From Bacteroidota bacterium (GTDB lineage: Bacteria; Bacteroidota; Bacteroidia; Chitinophagales; Chitinophagaceae): a DNA stretch of 64,000 nucleotides. The notes under the pieces are model-generated. The model was not told the origin of the DNA. It made no database searches and was given only the letters and a program-made list of their open reading frames with translations. The stretch covers positions 1,598-65,597 of the forward strand of contig JAFDYD010000033.1 of NCBI GenBank assembly GCA_018267615.1, in the 5' to 3' direction. Every line of letters starts with the position of its first letter. Position 1 is the first letter of the stretch. The position numbers and the translations under genes were made by a program. Positions 1-9,707 of the stretch are shown in pieces.

Positions 1-57
1 ATTTCTCACATTTCCACATTTTCCCCAAAATCCTTTTTAATCACTCTAATCCTGGTT

Positions 58-3000
58 CTACTTCGGCGGTCTCACCGGGTTCCCCATTTCTGCTAATGAA
101 ATTCTTATCTGAATTCCTGCACGGGTTGTAGTGATCGGAGGTGAACTGGATATTTTTGGTGAAACACTTCGTCGGTCATAATAGAATTTAAGATTGATTC
201 TATTGTTAATTACATAATCGACAGAAGGAGCAATATCCATCACGCGCTGACCGCCTACAGGCAGTGAGGCGTTTTGATCAAGATAACTATTGGAAGTAGC
301 ATCATCGCGCAAACTAAAATCAAGTCTTATCGTAAGATCATTATCTAACTTACCCGAAGGAGCACCATTTTTACCTTTAAGTTTTATTCCAAATGGCAAT
401 GGCAGTCCTCTTTTACGCCATCCAATGCCAATGGTCAAATCTGTTGATTTGCTTTCGCTCATTTGATAATCGATCAGGCTCAAACTTAACTGGCGAGATT
501 TGCTGTAACTCAACCTGGCCTGAAGTTGATTTACAAATTGCATATCCAAATCGATCAATGGTGAAAATTGTTCACTGATAGAAATATTCGGCACCAGGAA
601 GTACGGAACAAAATTACCAGTCAATGTATCGATAAATCCGGGTTGCCTCAAACCAAGCGGATCCTGGAAGTTAAGTGCTGAGTTGAAACTGTTCATGCTT
701 AAAGTGCTTGTATAAGCATTCGAGATACTGAAGTTGGAAAAAATTTTATCCAATCCTGGAATTCTACTCAAACCATTATAACTGATACGCCAGTTTGGTT
801 TTGGAAGATATCCTGAAAAAGGATTTGAACGTATAGTGGGATTATCCTGGTTGACAAGCGAAACTTTGCTTGGATTTTGTCCGCTATATGCTGCAATGAA
901 TGCTGGTATGAGTACGTCCTGAGCATATTTTCCATATCCTTTATAATACCCATCGGGATTTTGAATACCGGAATAACTATTCAGTTTTCCAAGTCGCTCC
1001 GAAATAATGGCCCTGTTGTTTTGAAATGTTTTGAATGTGCTTGAAATCTCATTCGGTTTGAAATTTTCAAATAGAGTTTTTACCGAGATAAAACTTACAC
1101 TGAAACTCCCCGCAGAATAAGGATTCAATCGCGCGAATCCTCCATTGCTGATCGTGTCTTTATATAATTCAGAATAATTTTTCCCAAATGTTTTGTTCCA
1201 GCTTATTGTAACATTCAGATCTCTGACCGGTTGCAACACTGCCGAAATATTTATGATTTGATTAAAACTTGCCTGGTTTTGAAAATTGAATGTGGTATCC
1301 TTTGTCAACAATCCTTTTCGCCCAAGCCTGTTTACAAACGCAGTATCAGGCTGCGCTCCGAATACATATCCAAAACCAGGTTGACCCGATTTCAAATTCA
1401 TTCCAAAAATTCTCGTGCTGTCCGTATATCCAAAAATACTCGAAGCAGAATTTTCAGAATAACTCGCCGTTACATTTTTTAAAGAAGTGAGCAATTTCGC
1501 AATCGCTTTTGTAACACCATGAAGTCCGTGCTGCTCAATTATTTCTTCTTCTTGTTTCTTAATTTTTGATGTATCTGCTTTTTTATTTGGCGATACTGGC
1601 GGTTTGATAGGAGCCGTTGACGGATCCAAATCGCGCAGCAATTTCCATTTGCTGTATAGCTTTGTAAAATTGAACTCGCTGGTTAAATCTTTCTTTTGTG
1701 TATTCTGTATCGTGTTGCCAAGATTCACTGCAAGTAACGATGCAGTTGTCCACTGATAAGTAGCACCATATCCTGCACGTACAGATGTCCAATCCACTAA
1801 CGGGAATTTGCTGGTAGGTAAAGTGTACGTGATATTGGCGCTTTGTGAGTAGCTAATATTTCTTCCTCCCTTCCAGAAATTACTCCACATTTTTTTTCGT
1901 TCGGCTTTGTCTAGACGACCGCTATCCTCATCGACCCAGGCTTTATTAAGCGCAGTGAAATCGATATTCAACGAACGCGTAAGATCCCAACGCAATGTGT
2001 ACATACGATCGAAAGTAAAAAATTTATTATAGGTTTCAGGAAGCACACCTTTGGGTCCGTCGATATTACGACTTCGGTATGCACCAAATTGTCGGTTCAC
2101 ATCTGCACGGAAAGAGATCACGGAAGGAACAGGATTAATATTGAAATCTTTTACCAGTGCAAACCACGGTGATTTTGATTTGATCAGTCGTTTGAAAGGT
2201 TCCCAATGTTTTGGTATGCCCGCAAAATTATATCCCAGCCCTCCCTTGTAGTTGATCAATTCATCTTCCTCTGCAATGGGACTATGATGTTCGAATCTTG
2301 TATAAGAATAAGACACATCGAAATTTTCGATGCTCCACAGTTTTAGTTTTTTTCCTGTAATATTATTTTTTCGAACGTTGGTAAAATTGAAACTGGTGAT
2401 TGTTGTTGCATCCACTGCCTGCTCTTTAATTGAATCTCTTTTATCCGAAGGTGCGGCGCTCACTTTATCAACCAATTTAATATCCAGATCATATGGGTCA
2501 AATTCGGGCGTACTAACGTTCTTGGATATACTGGCATAAAAAGGAATAGACAGTCCGGCTTTTCTTGGCAGCAGTTTTCCCAATTCAAGGCTTGTTGCGG
2601 CATCAAACTGGGTGTTTTTATCCAACGATCGTTGGTTGATGTTTTGGTCGATGGTTCCGAATCCGACGGTCCTTATACTGCCTGAAACATACATGGTACC
2701 AAGATCTGCAAGTTTGATATCAACCCTTCCTGTTGCGGCATATCCGCCATGATCGTTGATATCCGACAAGCGCAATTCATCGAACCATACTTCTGTACAA
2801 ACGCTCGGTCGTTTTGCATTCTCCACTCCAAGGAAAAATGCCTGTATCTGTCCGAGGTTCGGATTTCCAAATAGCGCATAGGTGCGACCGGTAGGATCCG
2901 TTTCAATATAGTAGTGACCGGTTGAACCAGCATTATTGCGATGTACCTTTAACTGCACCAGTCGATCCACGTCAAGGTTCAAACTATTAGAATCGGGCCA

Positions 3001-6000
3001 TATATCCGTATCCAATGTCGAGTTGAACCGCGTTTTCTTCAGCGGAATTCTGATCTCATAAAAGTTGTTGATGAAATCACTTCCGATACGAACGATTGCA
3101 TACAAGTCGCCATCATCAAGCCCTCCGTCGCCGAGTGGACCCGCTGCCTCCGCGTGAATGAACATATCCATCTTTCCATAACGACGCAAATCAAGGTTGG
3201 TATTCTTAAAAACGCCTCTCGATTCGCCCAAAGGAAGATTGCAAATTTGCAAACTCATTGCCTGTTCATTCAAAAGAATATTAATATTATTTGTGCTCAA
3301 TTGTTGCTGTCTCTGGATACCCGGTGGAATTACATATGGAATTGGCGTGCGTGTGCTGTTCTGCTCTATATTAACCGCCGTGATATTAAATGTTGTTGCA
3401 CCGTTTAATGGTATCGGAATATATTGACCTGTTGTATCCAGTTTATAATTAAAATTGCGCCATTGGTCTCTGATCAATTCAAACTTTGCGAACCGGCAAA
3501 CCACTGAATCAGAAAATCCGTTCAGGAACATCCTGATATAACGGATCGATTTGAAGTCAGGAATGCTTCCCACTTTTTGTGAATAAGAAGTGATAGGAAT
3601 TCTGAATTGATACCATGTTTGTTGAACGCCGCCACTCGGAGTAAATGTTCTTTGATCGGTGATGAAATTCTGGCCCACTTTCAAAGAATCTGGTATCAGG
3701 CTCACTTTATATTCAAAATATTCTTCGAGTTCGTTCAATGTATTATCGTGATCAAGATCTTCCTGGTCGGGATACAATGTAAATGCATTTACAAATTGCT
3801 GGCCTGCTGTTGCAACGGGAGAGTTGCCTTGTGGACTATTGATGTTTTTATAACGGCCAAGTATACCCGCTTGTGCCTGATCATAAGAAGCATCCCTGTA
3901 ATTCAAAAAATCATCGCCTGAAGGATCTGCAAACGCGCGCTGATATATCGGCGACCCGGTGCCAAAAGTTGTGGCAAGCTGGCTGAGATAATTTTGAAAT
4001 TTTACTTGTTCGCCGGGATCATCCAATCCATCAAAACCAATGTCCTGGTAAGGACGATCAGATGCATCATTGCTGAACGCGTTTGTAACCTGTATCGGAT
4101 TTGCTGGTACACGCCCCCACACTGATGTTTCGTCAACAGCCGCAGGGATATTCGGTGTGTTCAATCCGTTTTCAAATAATCTTCTTCCATCTTTCAAAAC
4201 ATCTTCCGAAACACTTCCTAAATCGAAATAAAGTTGTCCACCGGAACTGGTCGGATTTGTGATAAACGGACTCTGCATCCAGAATTCTATATACTGAACA
4301 TTGCTTGTTTCAAAATCTGTCTGATCGATAGCACGCATGATACCGCCCCATCTCTTTTGCGGATTCAACAATTTTCCATCAGGACCCAAACTCCCCGGTC
4401 TTGCGTCAAAATTATAAGGACCTTTATCGGTCGGATAGTAAGCAACATCAAAAGTGATCAATTGCGACTGGCCAAATTCCGGTGTTTGCTGCGGAAAGAG
4501 TTGTTGTACCGTAAGCGATGCAATTCTCGGATCCGCAAAATTCTCATAATTTCTAACTGGGTTGCTTGGATTGCTTCTATCCTGCAAAGTCGGTTCTATA
4601 TTATACCACGCGATTTTTGCACGATTAAAACCATAATCAAGAGAATCATTCAGACTTCCTTCAGGGAACAATCCGTTTTTTTGAGGAGTAGATGCAAGCA
4701 CCCAACTCGTTAATGGAAAACGAAGATCTATCGAACTGGTTGAACCTTCGAAATCATCGATATAAATAGTTCCGCTAGTTCCTTTTCCAATTTGTGGCGG
4801 ATGTCCAGGTTTCAAATAGGCTGCTTCACCAACTGCACTGATACTACTCATTTCTTTGCTCGAATAGAAAGGAAGTTTATTGAGCAACCTTGTAATTTCG
4901 GGTACCTGTGACCGGTAGCTTACATCAACACCATACATTGTATTTCGTATGGGATCTTCATTATAATTTGTCTTGGAAAAATAAGGTCGCTCATTCAGCC
5001 GCTCGATTGTTCCACCAAGTGCAAGTGATTTTGTGGGTGTATTTATGGCCATATAGTCGAGCCGCAATCCCATGAACCCCCGCTGTTGCGTACCAAAACT
5101 GGCATTATTTTCATATTGCACATTCACGGGAACTCCGGAATTGATAATAGCCTGGTTGATAATCTTTACACTTCCTAGATTATAATCGACGACATAATCA
5201 ATATTTTCACGAAGTGTTTGTCCACCTGCAGTAACTCGCACCGATCCTGGTGGCACGTTAAAAGCGCCCAAGCTGAGATCCGAAGTAGCTTGTCCCTTCG
5301 CTACACCACCAATATAGTATCGATCGACATTTGCAAATGTTTTTGCTACTTCCTTGATCGTATCATACAATTGATAAAAAACATAACTATTTTTTATGCT
5401 CTGCGAATTTTTGAAAGCAAGAGAATCGAGATCCCGCCCAAATGGTTCCAGCAACGGAAAAATAATTCGTGCTTGTGATGAAACAATGGTAAACCCTTCG
5501 AGGTAATCAAATACTCCATCTGGTTGCGGGTCATTGTGCGCATTCAGACGATCCAGATTTAAAATAGTAAGTAGCGGAACACCCTGCTTATCTCCGGCAG
5601 GTAAATATCTTTTCGTGCCTTTGCTTGGCTCTTCATACAACAAGTTCAGTTGAAATCCTGCTTGTTGAATATTTGAAAGATAACTTCCGGTACCTGTTTT
5701 CAAGGTGTAAACATTTTTCATCATCAGGTCCCATATCGGCAAAGTCGTTCTCTGAGAAGTTGCTTTCAATAATTTCAAGTATAAAACTTTTTGGGCGCCT
5801 GGATTATTTCCAAGTGTTGTATCCGGTGGCACGTCTTGCGAAAATTCACCCACCTGGTAAATACGGCCGTTATAACTGTATTGATATGCCACGGCCAAAA
5901 CATCATTGGGTTGTAGAGTTTGATTGAGCGAAATAAACCCTACTTGTGGATTGTATATATAATCCGTAGGATTTAATTTTCTTGCAAATACCTGCTCGTA

Positions 6001-7254
6001 ATCCTGAACCTGCGTCAACCCCAATGAATTCAATTTGGTAATAACTTGCGAAGAGCTTCTGCTCGCGGGATCGTTGATAATATTCCTATATTCATCGTTC
6101 GCATCATTGTAAGGATAAGGAGCAGAAGTCTGCGAGTGAACATTACTGTTATATGGGGAAGATTCTCCCAAATCCATCAAACCTACGATGCCTCTTGCCT
6201 GTGTAGTGGTACCATTTCGATTTGTTACCCAAACTTCCATGCGCAATATTTGCACCTGTGAAGTAACGATTGGCAATTTTTGCATCGCTTTGTTGTAATT
6301 ACTTCTGAAATATTGCGCGAGTAAGAAATGTCGGTTCTCATCGTAATCATCGGCCTTGAATTGAAATGTTGTTGTTGCTGATCCACCTTGCACGGCGAGT
6401 GATTGACTTTGCGAACGCTGGTTTGCTAATACCCCCGTTAAAAACAATTTACCAAATTGTAGTTGTGCTTTAATACCGAACAAAGATTGTTCGCTTGCCA
6501 TCAAAGTACTCTTTGTTGTAAAAGAAGTATTACCTGCTTCAATTTTTTTAACAATGTCATCGGCGCCTCCGGTGTATTCCAATTTCAATTGATTCATCCA
6601 ATCGAAAGTGGCCTGCGTATTGTACGTAATGGGCAATCTGAGTTTGCTTCCAATATTTCCAACAACATTTACATTGGCATCCATATTAAAATCCAGGCCA
6701 CCTGTTCTTCGGGCACTTTCTGGCAAGGTTGGATTCTGTACGTTTTGTCCTTGGTAACCCGCGGTGATATCGACATTTCCTTGTGGCCGTATATCGATCT
6801 TTCCATTTCCAAAAAGCCTGTTGAACAAGTTATCATTCATTGCAAGTTTTGGTTTTTGTCTTCTCCTGTTGAGTGCACTCAACACATCAGCCCTTTGTCT
6901 GAAATAATCGTCTTCAGATTTTTGTGAAGTCAGACGCATGAACTCTTCAAACGTGAGGTATGTTGGCTTGCGATAATATTTGTTTCCGATCTTCTCAACA
7001 ATGTAATATTGATTTGTTTTCGGATCGTATTCGATCGAGTCTTTGATATTAACCGGATCTTTTAGATTGAAGGGGTTTTTATTCGGATTGCTGAATGCAT
7101 CTCCGCGCCGGTCTTGTATGGGAAATTTTAAGGTATCTTTTTGAAGCTTGGTAGTGTCTCTTTGATACACGCCTGCCGATGCAGTTGTACAAAAAACAAC
7201 CGATACGGTCAACATCACTACCGTTGTGATAATTATCTGAAGCAAACGAGTCAA
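58..7254 (-). CDS. sprA: SprA, giant outer-membrane translocon of the type IX secretion system
   Basis: A complete 2398-residue protein begins with a signal peptide (hydrophobic residues about 5-27 ending in TASAG). Size, the N-terminal region that follows and the very long beta-rich body match the SprA/Sov family. SprA forms a very large single-chain outer-membrane barrel through which type IX cargo passes, and in gliding relatives it is also needed for motility. The gene lies just downstream of ruvA on the same strand, an order often seen in Bacteroidota. No frameshift or internal stop is present despite the length. The many shorter open frames on the opposite strand of this gene have no recognisable products and are shadows. 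Whether this organism glides cannot be told from this window. Confidence 0.95.
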   Translation of the reverse strand: MTRLLQIIITTVVMLTVSVVFCTTASAGVYQRDTTKLQKDTLKFPIQDRRGDAFSNPNKNPFNLKDPVNIKDSIEYDPKTNQYYIVEKIGNKYYRKPTYLTFEEFMRLTSQKSEDDYFRQRADVLSALNRRRQKPKLAMNDNLFNRLFGNGKIDIRPQGNVDITAGYQGQNVQNPTLPESARRTGGLDFNMDANVNVVGNIGSKLRLPITYNTQATFDWMNQLKLEYTGGADDIVKKIEAGNTSFTTKSTLMASEQSLFGIKAQLQFGKLFLTGVLANQRSQSQSLAVQGGSATTTFQFKADDYDENRHFLLAQYFRSNYNKAMQKLPIVTSQVQILRMEVWVTNRNGTTTQARGIVGLMDLGESSPYNSNVHSQTSAPYPYNDANDEYRNIINDPASRSSSQVITKLNSLGLTQVQDYEQVFARKLNPTDYIYNPQVGFISLNQTLQPNDVLAVAYQYSYNGRIYQVGEFSQDVPPDTTLGNNPGAQKVLYLKLLKATSQRTTLPIWDLMMKNVYTLKTGTGSYLSNIQQAGFQLNLLYEEPSKGTKRYLPAGDKQGVPLLTILNLDRLNAHNDPQPDGVFDYLEGFTIVSSQARIIFPLLEPFGRDLDSLAFKNSQSIKNSYVFYQLYDTIKEVAKTFANVDRYYIGGVAKGQATSDLSLGAFNVPPGSVRVTAGGQTLRENIDYVVDYNLGSVKIINQAIINSGVPVNVQYENNASFGTQQRGFMGLRLDYMAINTPTKSLALGGTIERLNERPYFSKTNYNEDPIRNTMYGVDVSYRSQVPEITRLLNKLPFYSSKEMSSISAVGEAAYLKPGHPPQIGKGTSGTIYIDDFEGSTSSIDLRFPLTSWVLASTPQKNGLFPEGSLNDSLDYGFNRAKIAWYNIEPTLQDRSNPSNPVRNYENFADPRIASLTVQQLFPQQTPEFGQSQLITFDVAYYPTDKGPYNFDARPGSLGPDGKLLNPQKRWGGIMRAIDQTDFETSNVQYIEFWMQSPFITNPTSSGGQLYFDLGSVSEDVLKDGRRLFENGLNTPNIPAAVDETSVWGRVPANPIQVTNAFSNDASDRPYQDIGFDGLDDPGEQVKFQNYLSQLATTFGTGSPIYQRAFADPSGDDFLNYRDASYDQAQAGILGRYKNINSPQGNSPVATAGQQFVNAFTLYPDQEDLDHDNTLNELEEYFEYKVSLIPDSLKVGQNFITDQRTFTPSGGVQQTWYQFRIPITSYSQKVGSIPDFKSIRYIRMFLNGFSDSVVCRFAKFELIRDQWRNFNYKLDTTGQYIPIPLNGATTFNITAVNIEQNSTRTPIPYVIPPGIQRQQQLSTNNINILLNEQAMSLQICNLPLGESRGVFKNTNLDLRRYGKMDMFIHAEAAGPLGDGGLDDGDLYAIVRIGSDFINNFYEIRIPLKKTRFNSTLDTDIWPDSNSLNLDVDRLVQLKVHRNNAGSTGHYYIETDPTGRTYALFGNPNLGQIQAFFLGVENAKRPSVCTEVWFDELRLSDINDHGGYAATGRVDIKLADLGTMYVSGSIRTVGFGTIDQNINQRSLDKNTQFDAATSLELGKLLPRKAGLSIPFYASISKNVSTPEFDPYDLDIKLVDKVSAAPSDKRDSIKEQAVDATTITSFNFTNVRKNNITGKKLKLWSIENFDVSYSYTRFEHHSPIAEEDELINYKGGLGYNFAGIPKHWEPFKRLIKSKSPWFALVKDFNINPVPSVISFRADVNRQFGAYRSRNIDGPKGVLPETYNKFFTFDRMYTLRWDLTRSLNIDFTALNKAWVDEDSGRLDKAERKKMWSNFWKGGRNISYSQSANITYTLPTSKFPLVDWTSVRAGYGATYQWTTASLLAVNLGNTIQNTQKKDLTSEFNFTKLYSKWKLLRDLDPSTAPIKPPVSPNKKADTSKIKKQEEEIIEQHGLHGVTKAIAKLLTSLKNVTASYSENSASSIFGYTDSTRIFGMNLKSGQPGFGYVFGAQPDTAFVNRLGRKGLLTKDTTFNFQNQASFNQIINISAVLQPVRDLNVTISWNKTFGKNYSELYKDTISNGGFARLNPYSAGSFSVSFISVKTLFENFKPNEISSTFKTFQNNRAIISERLGKLNSYSGIQNPDGYYKGYGKYAQDVLIPAFIAAYSGQNPSKVSLVNQDNPTIRSNPFSGYLPKPNWRISYNGLSRIPGLDKIFSNFSISNAYTSTLSMNSFNSALNFQDPLGLRQPGFIDTLTGNFVPYFLVPNISISEQFSPLIDLDMQFVNQLQARLSYSKSRQLSLSLIDYQMSESKSTDLTIGIGWRKRGLPLPFGIKLKGKNGAPSGKLDNDLTIRLDFSLRDDATSNSYLDQNASLPVGGQRVMDIAPSVDYVINNRINLKFYYDRRSVSPKISSSPPITTTRAGIQIRISLAEMGNPVRPPK

Positions 7255-7296
7255 ACTTTCCTCAAGAATTAGTTAGGTAGAGATCCGGCAATAGGC

Positions 7297-7881
7297 TTAT
7301 AGGATTTTTAAAACTTTCTTAATGATGTCTTCAACTTTGTCCTGATTCGGCTCAAGTACAAGCACTTTTTTGATGGCTTGTTCTGCTGCCGGACGAGCAA
7401 TGCCAAGAGCTATTAAAGCATTCAACGCGTCTTGCTCCAATGTATTGTTTATCAACGAGGAAATATTTGTTTCCGGAATTTTTTTCCCCAATTTATCACG
7501 AAGCTCGAGGATAATCCTTTCGGCGGACTTTTTTCCAATCCCTTTGATGCTCTCAAGTTGCTTCAAATTCCCCTGAACTATGGCTCTCGCAATTTCGTCG
7601 GGGCGCATCGATGATAGCATCATTCGGGAGGTTGCTGCACCCACCCCGGAAACGCTGATAAGGTGTGTGAATATCTCTTTTTCTGCGTTATCGAAGAACC
7701 CGTACAAGGTCTGACTATCCTCCTTCACCTGATGATACGTCTGCAGCATACCTTTTTCCAGATGTTGAATCTGAGAATACGTGTGCAGGCTAATTTGTAA
7801 CTCATAACCTACTCCATGAACATCCATATGCACAATCGTAGGCGATTTAAAGGTGAATTCGCCCCTTAAAAAAGCTATCAT
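7297..7881 (-). CDS. ruvA: Holliday junction branch migration protein RuvA
   Basis: The 194-residue product has the usual RuvA length and order: N-terminal OB-fold (MIAFLRGEF start, then the VHGVGYEL strand), two helix-hairpin-helix motifs (SGVGAATS near residue 78 and KGIGKKSAERII near residue 113), and a C-terminal three-helix domain that contacts RuvB. RuvA tetramers hold the four-way junction open while RuvB pumps DNA, and RuvC resolves it. The stop lies 43 nt before sprA on the same strand, so the two may be co-transcribed. ruvB and ruvC are not in this window. The start is the only one that gives the full OB-fold. Confidence 0.96.
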   Translation of the reverse strand: MIAFLRGEFTFKSPTIVHMDVHGVGYELQISLHTYSQIQHLEKGMLQTYHQVKEDSQTLYGFFDNAEKEIFTHLISVSGVGAATSRMMLSSMRPDEIARAIVQGNLKQLESIKGIGKKSAERIILELRDKLGKKIPETNISSLINNTLEQDALNALIALGIARPAAEQAIKKVLVLEPNQDKVEDIIKKVLKIL

Positions 7882-7933
7882 GGCCGCAAAATAAAACTAA
7901 ATGTCCAAATTCGGCTATGATTGGAGGACGGCA

Positions 7934-8072
7934 GGGAAGTTGAATGGTCGATTAGTTGATTGGTCGATACGTTTATGGTATAAAAGTTAATGTGAACGGA
8001 ATTTGTGCCGTTTATCACTTTCGACGTATCGACCAATCAACTAATCGACTATTCAACCATTCAACTTTTCCC
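7934..8072. repeat. Long imperfect inverted repeat between ruvA and fabH
   Basis: The left arm (7934-7971) and right arm (8025-8072) are reverse complements over about 37 bases. The right arm carries roughly eight extra bases. The loop is about 53 nt. The arms are built from short phrases such as GTTGAATGG, GATTAGTTGATTGG and TCGATACG. It lies between two divergent genes, so it is not a shared terminator. Similar phrases occur in the inverted repeat at 12436-12646. Confidence 0.85.
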
Positions 8073-8108
8073 AATTCATCCGTCAAGCACACTCAATAAT
8101 TTTTGCCG

Positions 8109-8116
8109 TATTTTTG
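8109..8116 (+). promoter_or_regulatory. Candidate -7 promoter element for fabH
   Basis: TATTTTTG matches the Bacteroidota -7 consensus TAnnTTTG and lies 38 nt before the fabH start codon. No TTG or TTTG is seen at the usual -33 distance, so support is partial. Confidence 0.45.
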
Positions 8117-8153
8117 CACCACTTTGTAAAATTTAATAACCTGACGAATCATA

Positions 8154-9146
8154 ATGAGTAAAAAAATTACGGCAGCTATCACCGCGATAGGAGGATATGT
8201 ACCCGAAAACCGTTTGACAAATGCCGATCTGGAAAAAATGGTCGACACCAATGATGAATGGATCAGAACCAGAACTGGTATTTCGGAAAGAAGAATTTTG
8301 AACGAACCAGGCAAAGCCACTTCAGATTTATGCGTTCCCGCTATTATGGAAATCTGTAAAAAAAGAGGAATTCAACCCGATGAAATTGATTGCGTCGTTG
8401 TTGGAACAGTCACGCCTGATATGTTTTTTCCTTCCACTGCAAATATTGTTTGCGATAAAATAGGAGCAAAAAATGCCTGGGGTTTTGATCTTGCGGCGGC
8501 GTGTTCTGGTTTCTTATACAGCCTGACAACAGGCGCTGCGCTTGTAGAAAGTGGACGTTACAAAAAAGTTGTTGTGGTTGGTGCTGATAAAATGAGTGCG
8601 ATCGTTGATTATGGCGACAGAAGCACTTGTATTATTTTCGGCGATGGAGCCGGTGCTGTTTTACTCGAACCAAACACTGAAGGATTTGGAGTGCTCGATA
8701 GTATATTAAAAAGTGATGGCAGCGGCAGAGGCGTACTTCATATGAAGGCCGGAGGATCTCTGCGGCCAGCGAGTTATGAAACTGTGGCCAACAAGGAACA
8801 CTACATCTACCAGGAAGGGCAGGCCGTTTTTAAATTCGCAGTAAAAGGAATGGCTGATGTGAGCGCAGAATTATTGGAGCGAAATAACCTTACCGGAAAT
8901 GATATCGCTTGGCTGGTACCACATCAGGCAAACAAAAGAATCATCGACGCAACGGCAAACAGAATGGGACTTTCACCGGAAAAAGTGATGGTGAATATTC
9001 AACGTTTTGGAAACACCACTGCCGGAACAATTCCTTTGTGCCTATGGGAATGGGAAAGCCAGCTAAAAAAAGGCGACAACCTCGTGCTTGCTGCTTTCGG
9101 CGGAGGATTTACCTGGGGAGCAACTTTGGTAAAATGGGGATTCTAG
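8154..9146 (+). CDS. fabH: Beta-ketoacyl-ACP synthase III (FabH)
   Basis: The 330-residue thiolase-fold enzyme starts fatty acid synthesis by condensing an acyl-CoA with malonyl-ACP. The catalytic triad is visible: Cys117 in [10 protein letters not shown], His257 in VPHQANKRI and Asn287 in RFGNTTAGT. Length and the C-terminal [10 protein letters not shown] motif are typical of FabH. Bacteroidota often carry more than one FabH-like paralog, so a role in another ketoacyl synthesis cannot be excluded, but the full motif set favours the housekeeping enzyme. The gene stands alone and is convergent with the following DinB-like gene. It is not in an operon with fabD, which lies 2.3 kb away on the other strand. 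Confidence 0.93.
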   Translation: MSKKITAAITAIGGYVPENRLTNADLEKMVDTNDEWIRTRTGISERRILNEPGKATSDLCVPAIMEICKKRGIQPDEIDCVVVGTVTPDMFFPSTANIVCDKIGAKNAWGFDLAAACSGFLYSLTTGAALVESGRYKKVVVVGADKMSAIVDYGDRSTCIIFGDGAGAVLLEPNTEGFGVLDSILKSDGSGRGVLHMKAGGSLRPASYETVANKEHYIYQEGQAVFKFAVKGMADVSAELLERNNLTGNDIAWLVPHQANKRIIDATANRMGLSPEKVMVNIQRFGNTTAGTIPLCLWEWESQLKKGDNLVLAAFGGGFTWGATLVKWGF

Positions 9147-9166
9147 AATTGCAATTTTATTGCGAG

Positions 9167-9652
9167 TTATAATCTTGTCCACACGATAAAATCTGTGTCA
9201 GGAATTTTTTCCATCTTAAGCTGACGAAGCATTGTAACAATTTGCCCATTGTGATATGTGCCATGATTGAATAAATGCATTAGCAAAAGATAATATGGCT
9301 GAGAAAATTCCTCACCTTTCAAATTGCGATAAGTAAGATTTTCCACCAGTGCGCTTTCATCCTTGTTCAATACCCAATCCAATACTTTTTGGTCTAATTG
9401 TATCAGGCTATCAGAAAGCTCCTTCATCGAAGCATTGAATGGATCGGTATCTATTCGTATGCTTTCGCGATCAAAACGCTTGAACCAAATTGTTTCTGCG
9501 GCCCAAACATGCAGCACTGTTTTATATAGACTATTAAAACTGCTGGCGATTTGTTGATGATGCTGCCGCATATTTAAGGTATTAATAAAATCCAAAAGCC
9601 TTTTATGCGCCCAAAGATTATAATGTGCATATTGATCGATCAATTCCTTCAT
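9167..9652 (-). CDS. DinB-family protein
   Basis: This 161-residue protein fits the DinB/YfiT-like four-helix bundle. Three histidines sit where the family places its metal triad: His48 (LHVWAAE), His130 and His134 (LFNHGTYHNGQI). DinB-type proteins bind a divalent metal. Some are thiol transferases with bacillithiol or similar thiols and many have no known substrate. The gene is divergent from the PLP lyase, with only 55 nt between the start codons, and a -7 element for each direction lies in that gap. The family assignment is good and the substrate is unknown. Confidence 0.85.
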   Translation of the reverse strand: MKELIDQYAHYNLWAHKRLLDFINTLNMRQHHQQIASSFNSLYKTVLHVWAAETIWFKRFDRESIRIDTDPFNASMKELSDSLIQLDQKVLDWVLNKDESALVENLTYRNLKGEEFSQPYYLLLMHLFNHGTYHNGQIVTMLRQLKMEKIPDTDFIVWTRL

Positions 9653-9666
9653 AAAGAATTATGATT

Positions 9667-9674
9667 TACTTTTG
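9667..9674 (+). promoter_or_regulatory. Candidate -7 element for the PLP lyase gene
   Basis: TACTTTTG matches TAnnTTTG, 33 nt before the start at 9708. The -33 region would fall inside the dinB-like coding sequence and shows no clear TTG. Confidence 0.4.
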
Positions 9675-9683
9675 ATTTTCTCA

Positions 9684-9691
9684 CAAATTTA
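9684..9691 (-). promoter_or_regulatory. Candidate -7 element for the DinB-like gene
   Basis: On the minus strand this reads TAAATTTG, a full TAnnTTTG match, 31 nt before the start at 9652. It lies nine bases from the divergent -7 element at 9667-9674, so the two promoters would overlap. Confidence 0.4.
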
Positions 9692-9707
9692 ATGACTCGA
9701 ATAACAG

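Noticed and set aside
4234..4713. 159-codon open frame on the plus strand inside sprA
   Set aside because: Antisense to a certain gene, with no recognisable domain and a composition that mirrors the sprA codons. The other plus-strand frames in sprA were dismissed for the same reason.
9653..9707. Possible SAM riboswitch before the sulfur-amino-acid lyase
   Set aside because: The gap is only 55 nt, too short for any known SAM riboswitch.
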